64,000 bases of DNA from the NCBI RefSeq assembly GCF_001602525.1, contig NZ_LSYT01000011.1:1-64000 (forward strand). The letters run 5' to 3'. Made by a program: the position numbers and the translations under genes. The notes beneath the pieces are model-generated. The model was not told the origin of the DNA. It did not search any database and saw only the letters and a program-made list of their open reading frames with translations. This stretch comes from Flavobacterium chilense. GTDB taxonomy: Bacteria; Bacteroidota; Bacteroidia; Flavobacteriales; Flavobacteriaceae. The first letter of the stretch is position 1. Each line of letters opens with the position of its first letter. Shown here in pieces: positions 31,151-39,775 of this stretch.

Positions 31151-32473
31151 TTAATTTTGAGCTTTTGTTGAAGGGATGTAATCTAAAACTAAACGTTGAT
31201 TTGGATTTAAATACTTTTTAGCGACTTCTCTGATTTCTTCTCTTGTAATAGAGTGGTAGAGGTCGATTTCAGTGTTAATTAAATTTACATCTCCATAAAG
31301 TAAGTAAAAAGAAGCCAGGTTGTCAGCAATTCCTTCTAAGCTTGAATTTGCATTCACAAAATTATTATCGAATTTATTCTGCAATTTCTGATAATCTTTT
31401 TCAGAAATCAAATCGGTTTGGATTTTTACAATTTCTTCGTCCATTTCTTTCAAAATGTCCGCTGTTGTGTTTGGTGCCATTGGTAAGCCGTATAAAATGT
31501 ACATACCATAATCTTCCTGACTAAAACCAACGGCTCCAATCTGAAGTGCCATTTTTTTGTCATCGACTATTTTTTTGTACAGTTTTGAACTTTTTCCATC
31601 ACTTAAATAAGAAGAGATTAGATCCAGAACTCTGGCATCTCTTGTTTTCATTGATGGTGTTCTGTAAGAAGCAACAATCATCGGAATCTGAATATTAGGA
31701 TCTTCGTATGTTGCTTTTATAGTTTGGGTGATTGGTTCCTCGGTATAAGTTTGTTTTTTTACAACTTCACCTTTTGGAATTGGTCCAAAATACTTTTGAA
31801 TCCATTCTTTGGCTTTGGTTTTGTCAAAATCCCCTGCTACAACCAGGACTGCATTGTTTGGAGTGTAGAATTTTTTATTAAACGCCTGAAATTCTTCCAG
31901 AGTTGCGGCATCCAGATCTTTCATGGAGCCAATTGTTGTCCAGCGGTACGGATGATTTTTGAACATATTCTTTTTTACCTCAGGAAGTATATTCCCGTAA
32001 GGCTGATTGTCGTAACGCATTCTTTTTTCTTCCTTAACAACTTCATTCTGGGTTTCAACTCCAATTTTGTTAATTACAGGATGCATTAATCTTTCAGATT
32101 CCATCCATAAACCAAGCTCTAAGTTGTTTGATGGAAAGACTTCATAATAATAAGTTCTGTCATCAGTAGTGTTTGCATTGTTTACTCCTCCGTTTGCGGT
32201 AACGATTTTCATCCATTCTCCACGTTTTATATTTTGCGTTCCTTCAAATAATAAATGTTCAAAGAAATGAGCAAAACCAGTACGGTCCGGTCGTTCGTCT
32301 TTAGATCCAACATGATACATTACAGAGGTAACAACTACTGGAGCCGATGTGTCGTTATGCAGGATAACATGCATACCGTTGTCTAAATTATATTCTTCAA
32401 AAGCTACCTTTTGAGCGTGAGCTACTCCGCCAAGCATTAGTGCTGCACTTAACATCATTATTGAATTTTTCAT
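31151..32473 (-). CDS. M16 zinc peptidase, active subunit
   Basis: A 440-residue secreted peptidase (signal MKNSIMMLSAALMLGGVAHA) with the inverted zinc motif H69-F-F-E72-H73 (FAHFFEHLLFEG) and the third ligand in NEVVKEEKRMRYD, the M16B layout. It is the first gene of a two-gene operon with the inactive subunit, as in other periplasmic M16 pairs. It probably degrades peptides in the periplasm. Confidence 0.92.
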   Translation of the reverse strand: MKNSIMMLSAALMLGGVAHAQKVAFEEYNLDNGMHVILHNDTSAPVVVTSVMYHVGSKDERPDRTGFAHFFEHLLFEGTQNIKRGEWMKIVTANGGVNNANTTDDRTYYYEVFPSNNLELGLWMESERLMHPVINKIGVETQNEVVKEEKRMRYDNQPYGNILPEVKKNMFKNHPYRWTTIGSMKDLDAATLEEFQAFNKKFYTPNNAVLVVAGDFDKTKAKEWIQKYFGPIPKGEVVKKQTYTEEPITQTIKATYEDPNIQIPMIVASYRTPSMKTRDARVLDLISSYLSDGKSSKLYKKIVDDKKMALQIGAVGFSQEDYGMYILYGLPMAPNTTADILKEMDEEIVKIQTDLISEKDYQKLQNKFDNNFVNANSSLEGIADNLASFYLLYGDVNLINTEIDLYHSITREEIREVAKKYLNPNQRLVLDYIPSTKAQN

Positions 32474-32678
32474 AAAAGATTAATAAAATTATATTTACCT
32501 GTTTTTAGTAGGTAGTAAAGAGTTGGTTATCGTTACACCAAAAGTAAACTTTTTTGTTTATCTTATATGAATAATAAGTTTTTTAACAGTATTTTACATA
32601 TGTTTATTTTTAGAAACGCTGTTAAAAGAACCTGAAAAACAGACTTTAAAGGCAAAAAAATATTTTTAGAATAAGAGA

Positions 32679-32708
32679 TTGCACAATAAATTATTAATTG
32701 TATATTTG
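32679..32708 (+). promoter_or_regulatory. Promoter of rplU-rpmA
   Basis: TTG at 32679-32681, a 19-bp spacer and TATATTTG at 32701-32708 match the Flavobacterium consensus. The start codon is 30 bp further on. This is among the best promoters in the window. Confidence 0.7.
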
Positions 32709-32738
32709 CAACCTTAAAAATCAATAAATCAATTTGGT

Positions 32739-33176
32739 ATGTATGCAATCGTAGAGATAGCAGGGCAACAATTTAAAGTAAGCAAAGACTTAAAGGTTTA
32801 TGTTCACCGTTTAGCTAATGAAGAAGGTTCAAAAGTTTCTTTTGACAAAGTTCTTTTATTAGATGATAATGGAAATGTAACTTTAGGCGCCCCAGCTATA
32901 GAAGGTGCTTCAGTAGAAGCTAAAGTGTTACAACACTTAAAAGGAGACAAAGTTATCGTTTTCAAAAAGAAAAGAAGAAAAGGATACAAAAAAAGAAATG
33001 GTCACAGACAATATCTTACTCAAATTGTAATTGAAGGTATTACTGCAGCTGGAGGAACTAAAAAAGCAGCAGCTAAAAAAGCAGTTGTAGCAGAAGATGC
33101 AGCTACTGAAGAAGTAGAAGCTCCAAAAGCAAAAAAAGCAGCTCCAAAAGCAAAAAAAGAAGCTACTAAAGAATAA
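32739..33176 (+). CDS. rplU: Ribosomal protein bL21 with Ala/Lys-rich tail
   Basis: A large-subunit ribosomal protein. Residues 1-102 are the normal bL21 (MYAIVEIAGQQFKVSKDLKV, KVIVFKKKRRKGYKKRNGHR). A tail of about 40 residues rich in Ala, Lys and Glu (GGTKKAAAKK to KKEATKE) follows; such tails are common in Bacteroidetes. It is co-transcribed with rpmA, the usual order. Confidence 0.97.
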   Translation: MYAIVEIAGQQFKVSKDLKVYVHRLANEEGSKVSFDKVLLLDDNGNVTLGAPAIEGASVEAKVLQHLKGDKVIVFKKKRRKGYKKRNGHRQYLTQIVIEGITAAGGTKKAAAKKAVVAEDAATEEVEAPKAKKAAPKAKKEATKE

Positions 33177-33200
33177 TAACAATATTTAAACTCATACGTC

Positions 33201-33461
33201 ATGGCTCACAAGAAAGGTGTCGGTAGTTCGAAGAATGGTAGAGAATCAGAATCAAAACGTTTAGGCATTAAGATTTTTGGTGGTCAAGCTGCTATTGCTG
33301 GTAACATTATCGTTAGACAAAGAGGTTCAAAACATAATCCAGGTGAAAACGTTTACATTAGTAAAGATCACACATTACACGCAAGAGTAGCTGGAGTTGT
33401 TAAGTTCCAAAAGAAAAAAGATAACAAATCTTATGTATCTATCCTTCCATTCGAAGCATAA
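33201..33461 (+). CDS. rpmA: Ribosomal protein bL27
   Basis: An 86-residue large-subunit protein near the peptidyl transferase centre. It starts MAHKKGVGSSKNGRESESKR without the N-terminal extension that some Firmicutes cleave off, and ends KSYVSILPFEA. Second gene after rplU, 24 bp apart, closed by a terminator. Confidence 0.97.
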   Translation: MAHKKGVGSSKNGRESESKRLGIKIFGGQAAIAGNIIVRQRGSKHNPGENVYISKDHTLHARVAGVVKFQKKKDNKSYVSILPFEA

Positions 33462-33480
33462 TCATTAGATTACTTATTAC

Positions 33481-33512
33481 AAAACCCGTTCTGAAAAGAG
33501 CGGGTTTTTTGT
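33481..33512 (+). terminator. Terminator of rplU-rpmA
   Basis: ACCCGTTCT and AGAGCGGGT form a stem (one G-T pair) followed by a six-T run. Confidence 0.82.
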
Positions 33513-33563
33513 TTTGGTGAAATATGAACCCAATGTAGTTTCTTATTAAAGGTTTATTATTTG

Positions 33564-33571
33564 TATTTTTG
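33564..33571 (+). promoter_or_regulatory. -7 box for membrane protein gene
   Basis: TATTTTTG matches TAnnTTTG. It lies inside the longest frame of the next gene, so translation must start downstream of it, which supports the TTG at 33594. Confidence 0.4.
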
Positions 33572-33593
33572 GATAGACAAATCTATCGTAATC

Positions 33594-34886
33594 TTGAAAA
33601 ATATAGTTTTCCTTTTATTTCTTTTCTGTACAAGTCTGTTTGCAAAAGAAATTCATACTACAGAACAATTAGCGTCATTGAGTGACTCTCAAAAAAAGAT
33701 TTTATACGAATTTGCTGTTTTGCAAAAAAATGGCTCTGATGGCAATGTGTATTGGGAGCGTCATAAAAATCAGCTTCCCGGGATTAATGATACGACAAGA
33801 AACTATTTGGCAAATGAGATCTATATCAACTCCCATGTTGTCTATATTCCTGTAAAGGATTCTGTGGTTCAGGTATGGATGCAGGCACAGTCTCTCACGA
33901 ATTGGATGTTATATCTGGCGGCATTTATTGCAATATGTGCTATAATAGGCTTGTTGCGTAATTATTGGAACTCACTTATAGATATTCTGATTAAACAATT
34001 TGCTCCATTATTCAGACTTTTGTTTTCGGCAATTTTATTGACTTACGAACTTTTATTAATAGGTGTTGTGTGTATTGTTGGTGGATGTTTGATAGATGAA
34101 ATGACATTGCGTGCTATAGTAATTCATACAGGTCTCTTTTTGTTATGGAGTCAGTCGACGGCAATTTTTACCCGTAAATATTTAGTTCAGAAGTATATTT
34201 TCGAAATAAAGAATAATTTTTGGAGAAATGATAAATGGGAAACGCTAAAAACAATTTGCCTGCCAGCTCTTATTGTTACTATGGCGCTTTTGTATATACT
34301 ATATAAAATTCCGGCTGATACTTTATACAATTATGAAATTGTGGTTTCAGGTATGGCGTTTATTTGTGCTTTGCCTTTTTGGCGTACTTTGGAGAAATAT
34401 ATGTATCCTGTGCTTATTCCGTTTAAAGATAAGGATACTTATGTAGAAAGAAGTGTTTATTCGCTTGCTGCCTGCGTTGTTTTGGCTTTGATTATTGGTG
34501 GTGTGCTTGTGTGGCTCAAAAATCCTGTTTTTTCTTATATGATCGTTGCTTTGACAAGTTTGTTGATTATATCCTTCTTGTTGTTGTCGCTTAAAGATAA
34601 TTTCAAACGCAATTATAGAAACTACTATTACATACAATTTATTACGGTTTTCTTTTTTGCAGCTGTTTTGGTATATAGTTTTAATATTCGTTCGGCTCAG
34701 ATGATCTGGGTTTCTTTGATTGGAGTAAGTGTTTTTATTGTAATTAAATATTGGGAGATTCCATCATTTTTCTTCAGTTGGAAAAGAAGTAACACCTGGA
34801 CCTGGGGATTTTTGGGAATGGCAGTATTGTTATGGCTGTTGGCAAAAGGTATTTTGTATGTGTCGCAAATGTTATATTTAGCTTAA
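33594..34886 (+). CDS. Hypothetical secreted-domain membrane protein
   Basis: An unrecognised 430-residue protein. The start chosen is TTG at 33594, giving a clean signal peptide (MKNIVFLLFLFCTSLFA); the longer frame begins before the -7 box. A periplasmic domain covers about 18-95, then eight or more membrane segments follow (WMLYLAAFIAICAIIGLL, LLIGVVCIVGGCLI, TVFFFAAVLVYSFNI). It could be a mechanosensitive-channel relative or a transporter, but no motif shows this. Confidence 0.6.
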   Translation: MKNIVFLLFLFCTSLFAKEIHTTEQLASLSDSQKKILYEFAVLQKNGSDGNVYWERHKNQLPGINDTTRNYLANEIYINSHVVYIPVKDSVVQVWMQAQSLTNWMLYLAAFIAICAIIGLLRNYWNSLIDILIKQFAPLFRLLFSAILLTYELLLIGVVCIVGGCLIDEMTLRAIVIHTGLFLLWSQSTAIFTRKYLVQKYIFEIKNNFWRNDKWETLKTICLPALIVTMALLYILYKIPADTLYNYEIVVSGMAFICALPFWRTLEKYMYPVLIPFKDKDTYVERSVYSLAACVVLALIIGGVLVWLKNPVFSYMIVALTSLLIISFLLLSLKDNFKRNYRNYYYIQFITVFFFAAVLVYSFNIRSAQMIWVSLIGVSVFIVIKYWEIPSFFFSWKRSNTWTWGFLGMAVLLWLLAKGILYVSQMLYLA

Positions 34887-34925
34887 AAATAAAAAAACCT
34901 GTTCATGTCGAACAGGTTTTGATTT
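34887..34925. terminator. Bidirectional terminator
   Basis: AAACCTGTTC and GAACAGGTTT form a stem with A- and T-runs on both sides, between the convergent membrane protein and AsmA-like genes. Confidence 0.85.
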
Positions 34926-34928
34926 TTA

Positions 34929-37685
34929 TTATTCAGTGTCTTTTGTTTCTTCGAGATCTTCTGTTTTGCGGCCAACTTTTACTTTTGGGCTATTTTGTGT
35001 TCCGGTCACGGTTAACGGAATTCCAAAGATACCAAAAGGAGGTAAGCCTAAGCGCATTTTTAAGTTTAGTTTTCCGTCTAAACTTGTTGTGCCTTCAATT
35101 CTTGGTCGAAAGCCTGCAAACTTGAATTTAAAGCGTTCTACAGTTATGATGTTGTTCTTAATCGTAGTTTTAATATCAACTTTAGAAAGATCCGGATTTT
35201 TTATGGATTCAGTATTGGTTTGTTTCCCTACAGCATTAAACATTTTTAATCCTCTTACTTTTACATCTTTTACAGAAAGTATTCCTCCGCCAACAAGCGA
35301 AGGGTAAACCGGATCCATATTGCCATTTAATCGGCCTTTTAATTGATAATCTACAGAAACGATTCCTTGTGCTTTTTCGGCAGCGCTCGCCATTTTTCTA
35401 AAAACCTCAATTTCGTTATAAGCTCTTTTAATATCAAAATCGTCAGCTTTAATTGCGTACTCAAAATTTGCTTTTTGAGGTGTAACGGCCTGATAAGTGG
35501 CGTTCATGTTTACATTGCAGCCAATTAAATTAAAGCCTGTGTTTTGCATGCTCAATTTTCCTTTGTTCATGTTTAAATTTCCAACAGCATTTTGAAGATT
35601 TAACTTGTCAAAATTTACTTTTTGGGCATTTGCGATAAACTGTAAATTCAAATTGGTTGGAATTATGATAACTCCGGTTTGTCTGGCTTCGGATTGAGAA
35701 GCTGTGGTTTCGGTTTTGGGTGCTGTAACAGAGGTATTGGCTGGGGTACTTGACATGAACTCATCAACATTGATGTATCTCGAGGTAACTTTAAAAGAGC
35801 CTTTTAAAATGCCTGTTTTTGTGGTTACATAATTGAAGACATTCTGTAAATAACCGTTCATTTTAAAATCGGATTCGCCGTAAGCTGCCAAAAAGTTATT
35901 GAAAGACATTTTATCCTGATTGATTTTAAAAACACCTTCTTTGATGATAAATTTCTTAGGCAGATATTCTGATGCGATACCAATGTTTCTAAGCTCCAGA
36001 GTTCCTTTGTTGTAAAGTTTGCTGTAGTTTCCTTTTTCAGCATCGCTTTGTTTGCCTTTTAAAACCAAATCAGCTTTTACAAAACCATCTAAATCAAGTC
36101 CTTTTTGGGAAAAAACTTTATATATTTTGTTTACGTCCAATTCGCCTTTTGCTTTGATATCATAAGCAAGGTTATCGAAATTGCTTAAATCGGCTTCAAC
36201 AAAAACAGGTTTGCCTTCAAAGGTAAACTGAGTAGGTTTCAGGCTCACTCTTAAATCATCAAAAGTTCCTTTTTGATTCTCGATTTTTGATTTTATAGTA
36301 ATATTGGTGATTGGATTTGGATAATAAGGTGTTTTTAAATACCCGTTTTCTAAATCAAGAATTCCTTTTGTAACAGGAAAACGTTTGTTTTTCTGATCAA
36401 ATATTCCGTTTGCTTTTATATCGCCTGCTAAACTTCCTTTTAAAACGATATTCGGGATTCCGAGTGCTTTTGTTAGTTTTTCCAGATCAATTTTGGCTTT
36501 AAAATCAGCATTAATATCAGGAGTGTTCACACCTTTGATATAGAATTGTGACTTTAAGTAATCTTTATTGATGTTTAAAGATAAATTTTTAGCATCAACA
36601 ATTACAAGGTCCGGATTTAGTGACGGCACTTTTGTTTTTATGTCTAAATTTAAATTAGAAACCGGAAATGCGCTTTTGTTATAGTTTACAAATCCGTTGT
36701 CTATTTTGACATCTAAGTTAAGATCCGGAGCTATTTTTTTTGAAGCAATATAATCTCCTTTTAAAGTTAAAAGTAAATTGGTGTTTCCTTTTAATTCGGT
36801 TTTAGAAAGCCAGGTAATGTATTTTGGAGGAAAAGCGGTAAAAACATCATACAAATCACTGTTGTCAGATTTGATGACAAAATCCATATTGTAGCCGTCT
36901 TTCAGGAAATCGAATTTCCCTTTGAAATCGACCAAAAGCTGGTTGATTTTTAAGTTATTCTGTTGAAAAAAGAACGATAACGAGTTTACATTTACTTTTG
37001 TGATCAGGTCTGCATCAATTTTTTTATTCATTAAATAAGGCTCATTTTCATAAACGATATTTAGTTTTTCGATTTTGGCTTTCGAATATAAATCAAATAC
37101 AGCTTTGTTTAAATCGCCTTTTCCTAAATAGTTAAAACCAAAAGCGTCAAAATGAACTTTGGTTGACTGGTCGTCGTATATAATTTTACTGTTTAAAATC
37201 TCTATACGTTCCAGTTTTAAAGCTGTCTCAGAGCTGTCTTTTGATTTTGAAGCTTGTGAAGATGATTTGTAAACGTTGTAATTGGCTTCTCCTTTTGGGT
37301 TTACTTTTACATTGATAAACGAATCGGATAAATAGATCTGATCAATTTTTACTTCTTTACTAAAAACCAAACTCGCGATATTTATTCCAAAAGAAACTTC
37401 TTTTGCAGTAATGAATTTTTCGTTTGTATAAGGGGCTGATCCGTTAAGACTTAAGTTGTCTAATGTTAGGGTTAATGATGGAAAATGGTGAAAAAATGAA
37501 ACAGAAACATCAGAATAATTCAGTTCTGCACTTAATCTTTCATTAGCCGTTTTTTTGATTTGTTCCTTGATTTTATCAGCAAAAATAATAGGTGTCAAAA
37601 ACAATAACCCAATAATAACAACAAAAGTAATTCCTAGATATTTAGCCGTTTTTAATAAAATAGACTTCGTTTTATTTGTAGACAT
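34929..37685 (-). CDS. AsmA-like inner-membrane protein
   Basis: A 918-residue protein with one N-terminal membrane segment (LGITFVVIIGLLFLTPIIF) and a long periplasmic part of repeated beta-strands, as in AsmA/TamB proteins that span the periplasm and help outer-membrane lipid transport. The opening LSAELNYSDVSVSFFHHFPS and the ending VTGTQNSPKVKVGRKTEDLE are typical of the Bacteroidetes branch. It follows miaE on the same strand after 50 bp. Confidence 0.85.
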   Translation of the reverse strand: MSTNKTKSILLKTAKYLGITFVVIIGLLFLTPIIFADKIKEQIKKTANERLSAELNYSDVSVSFFHHFPSLTLTLDNLSLNGSAPYTNEKFITAKEVSFGINIASLVFSKEVKIDQIYLSDSFINVKVNPKGEANYNVYKSSSQASKSKDSSETALKLERIEILNSKIIYDDQSTKVHFDAFGFNYLGKGDLNKAVFDLYSKAKIEKLNIVYENEPYLMNKKIDADLITKVNVNSLSFFFQQNNLKINQLLVDFKGKFDFLKDGYNMDFVIKSDNSDLYDVFTAFPPKYITWLSKTELKGNTNLLLTLKGDYIASKKIAPDLNLDVKIDNGFVNYNKSAFPVSNLNLDIKTKVPSLNPDLVIVDAKNLSLNINKDYLKSQFYIKGVNTPDINADFKAKIDLEKLTKALGIPNIVLKGSLAGDIKANGIFDQKNKRFPVTKGILDLENGYLKTPYYPNPITNITIKSKIENQKGTFDDLRVSLKPTQFTFEGKPVFVEADLSNFDNLAYDIKAKGELDVNKIYKVFSQKGLDLDGFVKADLVLKGKQSDAEKGNYSKLYNKGTLELRNIGIASEYLPKKFIIKEGVFKINQDKMSFNNFLAAYGESDFKMNGYLQNVFNYVTTKTGILKGSFKVTSRYINVDEFMSSTPANTSVTAPKTETTASQSEARQTGVIIIPTNLNLQFIANAQKVNFDKLNLQNAVGNLNMNKGKLSMQNTGFNLIGCNVNMNATYQAVTPQKANFEYAIKADDFDIKRAYNEIEVFRKMASAAEKAQGIVSVDYQLKGRLNGNMDPVYPSLVGGGILSVKDVKVRGLKMFNAVGKQTNTESIKNPDLSKVDIKTTIKNNIITVERFKFKFAGFRPRIEGTTSLDGKLNLKMRLGLPPFGIFGIPLTVTGTQNSPKVKVGRKTEDLEETKDTE

Positions 37686-37735
37686 AACAAATTTGTGTAT
37701 TTATAGGTAAGAGGTAAATAAAATTAAAGGATCAA

Positions 37736-38317
37736 TTATCCGTGTACGGTTTCACTTTTTCCGTAATTGGTAATAATAGAACCTTCGTATTCAATCCATT
37801 CTTTCCAGCGTTTATCGATATCTATATTGTCTGTGTATTTACGTGCAAATCCTAAAAAAGTAGTGTAATGTCCGGCTTCAGAAATCATTAAGTCATGATA
37901 GAATTTGGCTAATTCCTGATCTTTTATGTTTTCTGAAAGTACCTTAAAACGCTCGCAGCTTCTGGCTTCGATCATAGCTGAGAATAATAAACGATCGCAA
38001 AGTGCATCTTTTCGGCTACCGTCTTTTTTCATAAATTTAAAAAGCTCATTTACATAATGATCTTTTCTTTCGCGCCCCAGAGTCAAACCTCTCTTTTTGA
38101 TAATGTCGTGAACCATTTGTAAATGCTCTAATTCTTCTCTGGCAATTACAAGCATTTCGGTTACCAGTTCTTCTAATTCAGAATTGTAAGTAACAAGGCT
38201 TATGGCATTCGAAGCTGCTTTTTGTTCGCACCAGGCATGGTCCGTCAAAATTTCTTCGATATTTGATTCGACAATATTTACCCAACGAGGGTCTGTGGCT
38301 AATTTTAATCCTAACAT
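37736..38317 (-). CDS. miaE: tRNA-(ms2io6A)-hydroxylase MiaE-like
   Basis: A 193-residue non-haem diiron protein that hydroxylates the isopentenyl group of ms2i6A37 in tRNA. Diiron ligands are seen in a ferritin-like four-helix arrangement: AREELEHLQMV, EARSCERF and ISEAGHYTTFL. The opening LATDPRWVNIVESNIEEILT is family-typical. It lies head-to-head with the glycosyltransferase gene. Confidence 0.92.
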   Translation of the reverse strand: MLGLKLATDPRWVNIVESNIEEILTDHAWCEQKAASNAISLVTYNSELEELVTEMLVIAREELEHLQMVHDIIKKRGLTLGRERKDHYVNELFKFMKKDGSRKDALCDRLLFSAMIEARSCERFKVLSENIKDQELAKFYHDLMISEAGHYTTFLGFARKYTDNIDIDKRWKEWIEYEGSIITNYGKSETVHG

Positions 38318-38429
38318 AATTTATTGAAAAAAAGTATCCTGCAAAATTAGTCATTTTAGAACTGAAAATTAGGAAATATCGTGTAAATGCGCTTAAAAAA
38401 GCATTATTTTGTAGCTTGAAAGAATTAAA

Positions 38430-39674
38430 ATGAATCAAGAAAAAAAACTTTTAATCATTGGCTTTGTCTGGCCTGAACCAAATTCGTCTGCGGCAGGAGG
38501 CAGAATGATGCAATTGATCTCTATTTTTAAGCAGAATAAGTATGAGATTACATTTGCGAGTCCCGCTTTGGATAGTGATTTTATGGTTGATTTGTCTGAA
38601 TTGGGTGTAGAGAAAAAATCTATTGAACTAAATAATTCAAGTTTTGATGAATTTATAATTGCGCTCAATCCGGATGTGGTTTTGTTTGATCGTTTTATGA
38701 TTGAAGAACAGTTTGGATGGCGCGTGTCTGAAAATTGTCCTAAAGCAATTAGGTTATTAGATACAGAGGATTTGCATTGTTTGCGAACAGCGAGACAAAA
38801 AGCATTTAAAGAAAACAGGGTATTTGTTTTAAGTGATTTGTTGTCTGAAGAAGTAGCAAAAAGAGAAATTGCTAGTATTTTAAGATGTGATTTGTCTTTG
38901 ATTATTTCTGAATTCGAAATGAATGTTTTGAATGAGGTGTTTAAAATCGATTCGGCTTTACTGTATTATTTGCCTTTTCTGGTTGATCAAATGTCTGAAA
39001 AGGATCTTTTGAGATTGCCTTCATTTGAGAACAGAAAGAACTTTGTTTTTATAGGGAACTTTCTTCATGAACCCAATTGGAATACTGTTCAGTATTTAAA
39101 AGAAACAATTTGGCCGTTAATCAGAAATCAATTTTCTGAAGCTGTTTTAGAAGTGTATGGCGCTTATCCTTCTCAAAAAGTTTTGCAACTACACCAACCC
39201 AAAAATGGTTTTTTTATTATGGGAAGAGCTGAAGATGCAAATGAAGTCGTGAAAAAATCGAGAGTTGTTCTGGCTCCAATTCGTTTTGGTGCTGGTTTAA
39301 AAGGAAAATTACTCGAAGCAATGCAATGCGGAACGCCAAGTATAACAACTTTAACAGGTTCTGAGGCAATGCATGCTAATTTACCCTGGAATGGCTTTAT
39401 TGCCGATGATATTCAGGAATTTGCAAATCAGGCAATTGCTTTGTATCAGAATAAAACTCTATGGGAACAATCTCAAAAAAACGGAATTGATATTGTAAAT
39501 GAGTGTTTTCAAAAGAGTAAATACTCAGATTCACTTATTGAAGCGGTTGAATCGTTGCTGAACAATGCTGAAAATCATCGCCTGCATAATTTTATGGGGA
39601 GTCTGCTCCAGCATCATACTTTAAAAAGCACAAAATATATGGCAAAATGGATAGAAGCTAAGAATAAAGATTAG
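38430..39674 (+). CDS. Glycosyltransferase, GT4-like
   Basis: A 414-residue GT-B fold enzyme. The N-terminal half (LLIIGFVWPEPNSSAAGGRM) resembles acceptor-binding domains, and the C-terminal half has the donor-binding stretch APIRFGAGLKGKLLEAMQCG followed by GTPSITT, as in GT4 family enzymes. Substrate is unknown. It stands alone, closed by a terminator. Confidence 0.85.
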   Translation: MNQEKKLLIIGFVWPEPNSSAAGGRMMQLISIFKQNKYEITFASPALDSDFMVDLSELGVEKKSIELNNSSFDEFIIALNPDVVLFDRFMIEEQFGWRVSENCPKAIRLLDTEDLHCLRTARQKAFKENRVFVLSDLLSEEVAKREIASILRCDLSLIISEFEMNVLNEVFKIDSALLYYLPFLVDQMSEKDLLRLPSFENRKNFVFIGNFLHEPNWNTVQYLKETIWPLIRNQFSEAVLEVYGAYPSQKVLQLHQPKNGFFIMGRAEDANEVVKKSRVVLAPIRFGAGLKGKLLEAMQCGTPSITTLTGSEAMHANLPWNGFIADDIQEFANQAIALYQNKTLWEQSQKNGIDIVNECFQKSKYSDSLIEAVESLLNNAENHRLHNFMGSLLQHHTLKSTKYMAKWIEAKNKD

Positions 39675-39685
39675 TTTTTTATATC

Positions 39686-39724
39686 AAAAAAAATCCCCTG
39701 TTACAATTTGTAACAGGGGATTTT
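39686..39724 (+). terminator. Terminator of glycosyltransferase gene
   Basis: AATCCCCTGTTACAA and TTGTAACAGGGGATT form a perfect 15-bp stem with an A-run before and a T-run after. Confidence 0.88.
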
Positions 39725-39775
39725 AGGTTTATATATTTTGAGTAGAACTATAAATAGTTTGCTGAGTGAGAGATC

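Noticed and set aside
32804..33202. Antisense frames across rplU
   Set aside because: They are mirror images of the Ala/Lys-rich tail and have low complexity.
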